A DNA stretch of 64,000 nt from positions 1-64,000 of the forward strand of contig MPDE01000011.1 in assembly GCA_001874335.1 (NCBI GenBank), read 5' to 3'. This document shows, piece by piece, positions 58,715 through 64,000 of this stretch. The DNA comes from Bacteroidetes bacterium MedPE-SWsnd-G2. Lineage in GTDB: Bacteria > Bacteroidota > Bacteroidia > Flavobacteriales > Flavobacteriaceae. Position numbers and translations under genes: made by a program. The notes under the pieces are model-generated. The model worked only from the letters and a program-made list of their open reading frames with translations. It was not told the DNA's origin and did no database searches. Every line of letters begins with the position of its first letter. The first letter of the stretch is position 1.

Positions 58715-59805
58715 TACGACATAATCTTAGTTATTAAATCTTGCTTTGCTTTATCATCTGCACCAAATAACCATCTTAGGGTATTGTCCTCCCAAATCTC
58801 ATCATACTGCGTCTGATTGATAACTTCTTTTTCAATGGCTAAATCTAACAGTTTACCTGGGTAAGACGATTGCGCATCACTTTCCATTTCTCCTAATGGA
58901 TACGGATCATCAAGTCCCATAATAACTTGATTAGAGCCTTGTCTTTCGATCATTAGCTTTAACGAGTCGGTATCGTGCACTAAGGTGTCAAAGTAAATGT
59001 TAGGGTGTCCCACGGCCTTTCTTGGATGTGTTTTACCTTCAAATAAATCTGGACGACCATCAAACCCTTGGATACGACGTCCTAAGTTCATCTGTGCTAA
59101 TTGTCCGCCATGAGCAAAACACGTTCTGATATTTGGATAGCGTTCTTGCATCCCGTTTAAGGTGTAAAAGTGATAAGCATCACCACATTGGGCTAACATC
59201 CAGATGAGGTGAAAACGCCAAGCTGTATTTTCTAAACTTATCATCTTATCACCATCATAGGGGTGAATTTCAATAGCAAGATTGTATTTGTTGGCCAATT
59301 CGAAAATGGGATCATTTTCTTTATCGAAAACAGAGCGCCATTGCCCAATAGAGTCCATAAAGTGTGTTGGTAAACACAGTACTTTTAAGTCTAATTGTTC
59401 AACACAACGTTCAATTTCCCATAGGGCACCTTGTATAAAACCGGGATGAATCACGAAACCACAAGTAAACTTGCTGGTGTTGTCGTGCTGAACTTTGGCA
59501 TTAAAATCATTTTGGAAACGTAAGGCTTTCTTCATTTCTTCCAATCTCAAACCATTACCATATAGCTGAGATAGGTTTAAAACTACCGCATGGTCTAAGT
59601 TGTTTTTCTCCATCCATTCTAATTTTTCATTTAAGAAGAAACTAGAATCTGTTACCGGACGTTTCCATCCTTTCTGGAGCATGTATTTACGTTCGTCATC
59701 CACCCAGAATATTTCTTTTTCCTTCATAAACTGAGGGATTTGTTCTGGGTAAGGAAGTAAATGTGAGTGACCGTTAATACGAAGTTTACGTTTCATAGAT
59801 GCCAT
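58714..59805 (-). CDS. 2-amino-3-carboxymuconate-6-semialdehyde decarboxylase (ACMSD)
   Basis: The 363-residue amidohydrolase-superfamily enzyme removes CO2 from 2-amino-3-carboxymuconate semialdehyde to give 2-aminomuconate semialdehyde. Zinc ligands are visible: INGHSHLLPYPEQ (His13, His15), HPGFIQG, EIHPYDGDK, TCFAHGGQLAQMNLGRRIQGF (His) and MGLDDPYPLGEM (Asp near residue 307). It follows the 3-hydroxyanthranilate dioxygenase gene directly, with a one-base overlap. This diverts the product away from spontaneous quinolinate formation. Confidence 0.93.
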   Translation of the reverse strand: MASMKRKLRINGHSHLLPYPEQIPQFMKEKEIFWVDDERKYMLQKGWKRPVTDSSFFLNEKLEWMEKNNLDHAVVLNLSQLYGNGLRLEEMKKALRFQNDFNAKVQHDNTSKFTCGFVIHPGFIQGALWEIERCVEQLDLKVLCLPTHFMDSIGQWRSVFDKENDPIFELANKYNLAIEIHPYDGDKMISLENTAWRFHLIWMLAQCGDAYHFYTLNGMQERYPNIRTCFAHGGQLAQMNLGRRIQGFDGRPDLFEGKTHPRKAVGHPNIYFDTLVHDTDSLKLMIERQGSNQVIMGLDDPYPLGEMESDAQSSYPGKLLDLAIEKEVINQTQYDEIWEDNTLRWLFGADDKAKQDLITKIMS

Positions 59806-60332
59806 TATTTTAATTTAGTAGGAGGTGCCATTACAGATTGGCAGTTAGAGCATGTTCTTTTTGATTCATCACCGTAATAGGCATCAAAAATAATAGGCAT
59901 GTCGGTTTCAATATTGTCTAAAGCAAAAGGTTCTCTATAAAGTTGTGTATTGCAATTTTCACAATACCACTCTAAAGCATCCATCATGTTTTCATCTCTT
60001 GGATATTCGATTACTAATCCTACTGTATTCGCTCCTCGTTGCGGAGAATGCGGCACTTTAGGAGGTAATAGGTAAATGTCACCTTCTTTGATATGAACAT
60101 CAACAGGTTTGCCTTGATCAATTATTTTAAGCACCATATCACCTTCAACTTGATAGAAAAATTCAGGTGTTTCGTTATAATGGTAGTCTTTTCTGCTATT
60201 TGGACCTCCAACAACCATAACTATAAAATCACCATCCTTCCAAACACATTTATTCCCTACAGGTGGTTTTAGAAGATGTCTGTTTTCATCGATCCAAGCT
60301 TTAAAATTTAATGGAGAAACTAATTTGCTCAT
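59805..60332 (-). CDS. nbaC: 3-hydroxyanthranilate 3,4-dioxygenase
   Basis: The 175-residue cupin uses Fe(II) and O2 to open the ring of 3-hydroxyanthranilate, forming 2-amino-3-carboxymuconate semialdehyde. The iron ligands are His51 and Glu57 (DYHYNETPEFF) and His95 (PHSPQRG). Like other bacterial and fungal forms it has a C-terminal rubredoxin-like iron site: Cys124, Cys127, Cys161 and Cys164 in two CxxC pairs. Its length equals that of the bacterial family. It lies between the SDR gene and the ACMSD gene in the same operon. Confidence 0.96.
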   Translation of the reverse strand: MSKLVSPLNFKAWIDENRHLLKPPVGNKCVWKDGDFIVMVVGGPNSRKDYHYNETPEFFYQVEGDMVLKIIDQGKPVDVHIKEGDIYLLPPKVPHSPQRGANTVGLVIEYPRDENMMDALEWYCENCNTQLYREPFALDNIETDMPIIFDAYYGDESKRTCSNCQSVMAPPTKLK

Positions 60333-60379
60333 GTTTTTAATTTTAAATAAAGTTAGTAAATATTACGATGTTGGAACTT

Positions 60380-61162
60380 TTATAATGATTTCGTTCTTCC
60401 GCCATCAACAGGAAGGTTTACACCATTAATGTAAGCTGCGGCACCACTGGATAAAAAAGTAATTGCATTTGCAATTTCTTCAGGCTTGGCAAATCGCTTA
60501 GCAGGTACTGCTTGCTTCATGCCATTTGCAGCGTCTTCAACTGTAATATTTAACTTGGTACTCTTGTTTTTTAAGATTTCATCTAAACGTTCAGTTCCAG
60601 TGGCTCCCGGTAATACATTGTTTACCGTGATTCCAAACTGACCTAATTCGTTTGCAAGGGTTTTACTCCAATTTGCAACAGCACCACGAATGGTATTACT
60701 CACGCCTAAGCCATCTAAAGGTTGTTTTACAGAGGTAGAAATTACATTTACAATACGTCCATAACCATTGGCTTTCATGTTTGGAACAACAGCTTGAGCT
60801 AACACATGATTACACTTTAAGTGCTGTGTAAACGCCGCAGTAAATTCTTCGACATCGGCATTAAAAACTGGTCCACCTTTTGGTCCACCTGTATTATTTA
60901 CAAGAATGTCAAATCCATGGTTTTTAGAAATATACTCTGTAACCACTTTTGATAAGGCTTCTGGCTTAGAAAAGTCTGCAACAATATAATCATGGTTTCT
61001 TTGTGCAGGTAATTCTGCTAAAACAGATTTAAGTTTGTCTTCGTTGCGCGCTATTAGAGTTACAGTACATCCTTCGGCAGCTAAAGCCATTGCAGTTGCT
61101 TTTCCTATTCCTTGTGTGCTTCCACATACTAAGGCATGCTTGTCATTTAGATTGAATTCCAT
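60380..61162 (-). CDS. Atypical short-chain dehydrogenase/reductase-like protein
   Basis: The 260-residue Rossmann protein has the NAD(P) loop GSTQGIGKATAM (residue 14 on), NNTGGPKGG near 89 and Ser142 at the usual serine position (NVISTS). The canonical Tyr-xxx-Lys catalytic pair is missing: by alignment of the RGAVANWSKTLANEL helix, these positions are Ser155 and Arg159 (VSNTIRGA). The C-terminal SSGAAAYINGVNLPVDGG is normal. It may have a different mechanism or bind without reducing. It is part of the kynurenine operon, between the dehydrogenase and the dioxygenase genes; its step in the pathway is unknown. Confidence 0.88.
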   Translation of the reverse strand: MEFNLNDKHALVCGSTQGIGKATAMALAAEGCTVTLIARNEDKLKSVLAELPAQRNHDYIVADFSKPEALSKVVTEYISKNHGFDILVNNTGGPKGGPVFNADVEEFTAAFTQHLKCNHVLAQAVVPNMKANGYGRIVNVISTSVKQPLDGLGVSNTIRGAVANWSKTLANELGQFGITVNNVLPGATGTERLDEILKNKSTKLNITVEDAANGMKQAVPAKRFAKPEEIANAITFLSSGAAAYINGVNLPVDGGRTKSL

Positions 61163-61194
61163 TTATATCTTGTCTAATTAGACTGTTTTTTTAA

Positions 61195-62637
61195 TTAATA
61201 TTTTATACATACGTTTTTAGGTTCTGTAAAAAACCTTAAGGCTTCAAATCCACCTTCTCGACCCACGCCTGATTCTTTTACGCCACCAAAAGGTGTTCGT
61301 AAATCACGCATCATCCAAGTGTTAACCCAAACAATTCCTGCTTGTAAACTTTGGCTCATGCGCATAGTACGCTTTAAGTTGTTGGTCCAAAGTGTAGCGG
61401 ATAATCCGTATTTTACTTTATTGGCCATTTGTAATACCTCGTCTTCAGAAGTAAAAGGCATTATTGTTACAACAGGGCCAAAAATTTCCTCTTGATTCAC
61501 ACGACATTCGTCAGATGAAACTTCTATTACTGTTGGAGCTAAATAATAACCGTTTTCAAATCCGTCTACAGTTACTTCTTCACCTCCAGCGAGCACCTTA
61601 CCATTTTCAGATTTGGCAATATCTATATATGATTTCACCTTTTCTAAATGAGATTTAGAGACTAACGCTCCAATGTTGGTGTCTTCTTTACTCGGGTGCC
61701 CTACTTTCAAAGCGTTTACTTTTTCTACGAAATCAGTTTTAAACTTTTCATAAATAGAAGCTTCAACAAATATTCTACTTCCGCATAAACAAATTTGACC
61801 TTGATTTGCAAACGACGATCTTACAGTTGTTTGCAGCATATCATCATAATCGCAGTCTGCAAAAATGATATTTGGATTTTTCCCTCCTAATTCTAAAGAT
61901 AGTTTTTTGAACATTGGTGCTGCAATACGAGCAATATGTGCTCCGGTTGCAGTTCCACCAGTAAAGGAAATGGCTTTAATTTTTGGATGCTCTGTAATTG
62001 CTTGCCCGGTACTTCCTCCCAAACCATGCACAATATTCAATACACCTTCAGGTAAGCCAGCTTGCGTACAAATTTCACCTAAAAGATAGGCCGTCATTGG
62101 TGTGACTTCACTAGGTTTAGCTACGACACAGTTTCCAGCAGCAATTGCAGGAGCAATTTTCCAAGTAAAAAGGTAAAGTGGGAGGTTCCATGGCGAAATA
62201 CAACCTACGACTCCAATAGGCTGTCTTAGTGTGAAATTAACGGCATTTAGGCCTGTACTTTCATGACTTTCGCTTGAAAATTGAGTTATTGCATTCCCGA
62301 AGAATCTAAAGTTGCTTGCAGCTCTTGGTATATCAACAACTTTCGCTAATGATACCGGCTTACCATTGTCTTTACTTTCTGCTTCAGCAAACTTTTGAAG
62401 ATTCTCATCTAAAAGTTCAGCAATTCTCAGCATGATTTTACTGCGCTCTTCTAATGTAGATGTTGACCACTCAGGAAAAGCGGTTTCTGCAGCTTTATAG
62501 GCTGCTTGTACATCGCTTGCATCAGAATCAGGAATATCTCCATAAATAGCTCCATCAGATGGATTATAATTTGGGATATATGAATTGGTTAATGGCGCCT
62601 GATACTGCCCATTTATGTAGTTAGCAATACGAATCAT
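61195..62637 (-). CDS. 2-aminomuconate semialdehyde dehydrogenase (ALDH family)
   Basis: The 480-residue NAD+-dependent aldehyde dehydrogenase has GVVGCISPWNLPLYLFTWKI near residue 140 (cofactor cleft), SFTGGTATGAHI near 225, LELGGKNPNIIFAD near 250 (catalytic Glu) and FANQGQICLCGSRIFVE near 280 (catalytic Cys), with the C-terminal FGGVKESGVGREGG. It belongs to the ALDH8/AMSDH-like group (hydroxymuconic semialdehyde dehydrogenase). Between ACMSD and the RidA-type deaminase genes, its role in converting 2-aminomuconate semialdehyde to 2-aminomuconate is well supported by context. Confidence 0.92.
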   Translation of the reverse strand: MIRIANYINGQYQAPLTNSYIPNYNPSDGAIYGDIPDSDASDVQAAYKAAETAFPEWSTSTLEERSKIMLRIAELLDENLQKFAEAESKDNGKPVSLAKVVDIPRAASNFRFFGNAITQFSSESHESTGLNAVNFTLRQPIGVVGCISPWNLPLYLFTWKIAPAIAAGNCVVAKPSEVTPMTAYLLGEICTQAGLPEGVLNIVHGLGGSTGQAITEHPKIKAISFTGGTATGAHIARIAAPMFKKLSLELGGKNPNIIFADCDYDDMLQTTVRSSFANQGQICLCGSRIFVEASIYEKFKTDFVEKVNALKVGHPSKEDTNIGALVSKSHLEKVKSYIDIAKSENGKVLAGGEEVTVDGFENGYYLAPTVIEVSSDECRVNQEEIFGPVVTIMPFTSEDEVLQMANKVKYGLSATLWTNNLKRTMRMSQSLQAGIVWVNTWMMRDLRTPFGGVKESGVGREGGFEALRFFTEPKNVCIKY

Positions 62638-63041
62638 TATTGTTTTTTATAAGCCGTTACTTTAATCTCTACTACCAAATCGGGGTGAGGTAGTTGATGT
62701 ACTGCAACGGTAGTTCTTGTTGGTCCTGTTTCCTTACTAAAAAACTGACCGTAAACTTCATTGTATCCGGCAAAGTCGTTCATATTTACTAAAAAAGTAG
62801 AAACGTCAACAACATCTTCTAAGGTAGCACCTACCTTTGCAAGGTTACTTTCAATATTTTCAATTACAGCTTTTGTTTGAGCTCTAATGTCCAGTTCTTT
62901 TGTGCCCATTTCATCAATAACTGTCACTCCAATAAGGCTATTATCTGGACGACGTGAACTTGTGCCAGAAACAAAAATAAAATCTCCAACAACTTTAGTG
63001 TGTGGGTAGGCCCCTCTAGGTGTTACAATTTTGTTACTCAT
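62637..63041 (-). CDS. RidA-family protein, probable 2-aminomuconate deaminase
   Basis: The 134-residue protein is of the YjgF/RidA/UK114 family: [26 protein letters not shown] near the N-terminus, [39 protein letters not shown] in the middle and the conserved Arg in [27 protein letters not shown] near residue 108. In Pseudomonas, 2-aminomuconate deaminase is a RidA-family enzyme of similar size encoded next to the dehydrogenase. Here the gene overlaps the dehydrogenase start by one base, so the same role (hydrolysis to 4-oxalocrotonate and ammonia) is likely, though a general RidA function remains possible. Confidence 0.88.
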   Translation of the reverse strand: MSNKIVTPRGAYPHTKVVGDFIFVSGTSSRRPDNSLIGVTVIDEMGTKELDIRAQTKAVIENIESNLAKVGATLEDVVDVSTFLVNMNDFAGYNEVYGQFFSKETGPTRTTVAVHQLPHPDLVVEIKVTAYKKQ

Positions 63042-63051
63042 AGTTTATGGT

Positions 63052-64000
63052 TTAGTGATTCATGGTTTTGGCTACCCGATCTTCATCTAATAGCTCTTTG
63101 GTTTCTTCTAAAATTTGATTTAGAATAGATTTTAAATCGCTGTTTAAATCTATTTCTTTATCAGCAATCATATTTAATATAGCTTTGTCTTGGGCTCTTC
63201 CAGTAACCATAGCTTCATTATATCCCATGTCTTCATTGAAAGTTACCATAGAATATTTTGATGCATATTGACTTGGGAATTGGTTCTCCAAGGCCATTTC
63301 AATTTTTCTTTTTTCCTGAAACATAGGATTTGCAACGTGATCTCTCATTTCAAAGAAATTATCAATAGCTAAATCGGCTATAGCATCAGTATCAATTTTT
63401 CTACTTTTTTCATAGTTTTTAAAAGTAGTTTCCCAATTGCCATCATGCTTATCTAAGAAATTGTCAAACTCAACAACATCTTCAAAAGAAGCGTTCATCC
63501 CCTGACCATAAAATGGTACAATGGCATGAGCTGCATCACCCATTAAAAGCGTGTTGCCTTTGTAATGCCATGGCGAACATTTAACTGTTCCTAAGGCAGC
63601 TGTTGGGTTGTCAAAGAAATCTTCAATTAAATTTGGCATTAACGCTAAGGCATCAGGGAATTCTTTCGTAAAGAACTCCGTTACAATTTCCGGTGTATTT
63701 AAGTTGTTGAAATTATATGCGCCATCTTCAAAACTTAAAAATAATGTGACCGTAAAACTACCATCTAAATTTGGTAATGCAATTAGCATAAAGTCGCCTC
63801 TTGGCCAAATGTGCAATGCATTTTTATAGGTTTTAAAGCTGCCATCATTTGCAGGAAGAATACAAAGTTCCTTATAGCCATGAGTTAAGTAGTTTTGAGA
63901 AAAACTGAATAAGAACTTACGTTCTAAAAAGTAGCTCTTTCTCAATACAGAACCGGCACCATCTGTTCCAAAAATAATATCGGCAGTTTTGATGGTTTCT
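63052..64000 (-). CDS. kmo: Kynurenine 3-monooxygenase, N-terminus beyond window
   Basis: The frame stays open to the last base (316 codons visible), so the start and the N-terminal FAD-binding loop are outside. The visible part opens with the FAD motif IIFGTDGAGSVLRK, then LPNLDGSFTVTLFL, GDAAHAIVPFYGQGMNASFEDV (second FAD GD motif) and a helical C-terminal part. This is the class A flavoprotein hydroxylase fold with the KMO-type C-terminal LAIDNFFEMRDHVANP. It hydroxylates kynurenine to 3-hydroxykynurenine with NADPH and O2. It heads the visible part of the operon; kynureninase is not in the window. Confidence 0.93.
   Translation of the reverse strand, partial: ETIKTADIIFGTDGAGSVLRKSYFLERKFLFSFSQNYLTHGYKELCILPANDGSFKTYKNALHIWPRGDFMLIALPNLDGSFTVTLFLSFEDGAYNFNNLNTPEIVTEFFTKEFPDALALMPNLIEDFFDNPTAALGTVKCSPWHYKGNTLLMGDAAHAIVPFYGQGMNASFEDVVEFDNFLDKHDGNWETTFKNYEKSRKIDTDAIADLAIDNFFEMRDHVANPMFQEKRKIEMALENQFPSQYASKYSMVTFNEDMGYNEAMVTGRAQDKAILNMIADKEIDLNSDLKSILNQILEETKELLDEDRVAKTMNH

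Overview
This window is AT-rich chromosomal DNA from a member of the Bacteroidota, almost certainly a marine Flavobacteriaceae. The evidence is internal: promoters of the Bacteroidota type (a TAnnTTTG -7 element is visible upstream of more than twenty genes), an almost complete absence of Shine-Dalgarno sequences, a short primary sigma factor without the N-terminal region, type IX secretion parts (PorT and a plug-domain protein), a TamL-type lipoprotein, a full sodium-pumping NQR operon, and many Bacteroidota-only families of unknown function. There is no prophage, integron, CRISPR array or complete insertion sequence.

Layout. 1-8.6 kb is the end of a surface-polysaccharide locus: a truncated formyltransferase, an alpha-toroid protein, a GT26 glycosyltransferase, a WecA-like initiating transferase, a Wza-like export lipoprotein, a Wzc-like tyrosine autokinase, and on the opposite strand the matching CpsB/YwqE-type phosphatase. 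This locus is interrupted by a 652-base gene-free stretch carrying about 2.5 tandem copies of a 187/188-base structured repeat. A further piece of that repeat lies next to a small GIY-YIG nuclease gene at 7.4-7.8 kb. 8.6-19.6 kb is housekeeping: an outer-membrane barrel, a CBS protein, rpe, rpoD, pnp, rpsO, accD (all four zinc-ribbon cysteines missing), fbaA and tamL. 19.6-28.3 kb holds an RNA 2'-O-methyltransferase, porT and ubiE, the TrkA/TrkH potassium system, a small tail-anchored protein, an aminotransferase, a fatty-acid desaturase and rsmG.

28.3-38.0 kb has an outer-membrane protein (DUF6029-like) with a TlpA thioredoxin and a divergent Omp28-like lipoprotein, then pruA, an unrecognised protein with a permuted-papain-like pattern, apaG, a group II PLP decarboxylase and a T9SS plug-domain protein. 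38.1-45.8 kb is nqrABCDEF followed by a small nuclease-fold-like gene and apbE, which supplies the covalent flavins of NqrB and NqrC. 45.8-53.0 kb contains a methyltransferase, map, an acyl-CoA hydrolase/CoA-transferase, gpmI, an exported ankyrin protein, a tandem GNAT fusion, tRNA-Gly(TCC) and pepE. 53.2-58.1 kb is a four-gene exported cluster (two CarboxypepD_reg-like paralogues, a DUF6702-like protein, an M1 metallopeptidase) and tatA.

58.1-64.0 kb is a minus-strand operon for tryptophan/kynurenine degradation through 2-aminomuconate: kynurenine 3-monooxygenase (cut by the window end), a RidA-type putative 2-aminomuconate deaminase, 2-aminomuconate semialdehyde dehydrogenase, an atypical SDR, 3-hydroxyanthranilate dioxygenase, ACMS decarboxylase and an O-methyltransferase.

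Most of the window is ordinary core genome. The parts most worth a second look are the structured repeat with its nearby GIY-YIG nuclease, the nuclease-fold-like gene between nqrF and apbE, the AccD without zinc ligands, the permuted-papain-like protein, the thiol-fold envelope cluster, the exported peptidase cluster, and two genes whose promoters leave almost no 5' leader.
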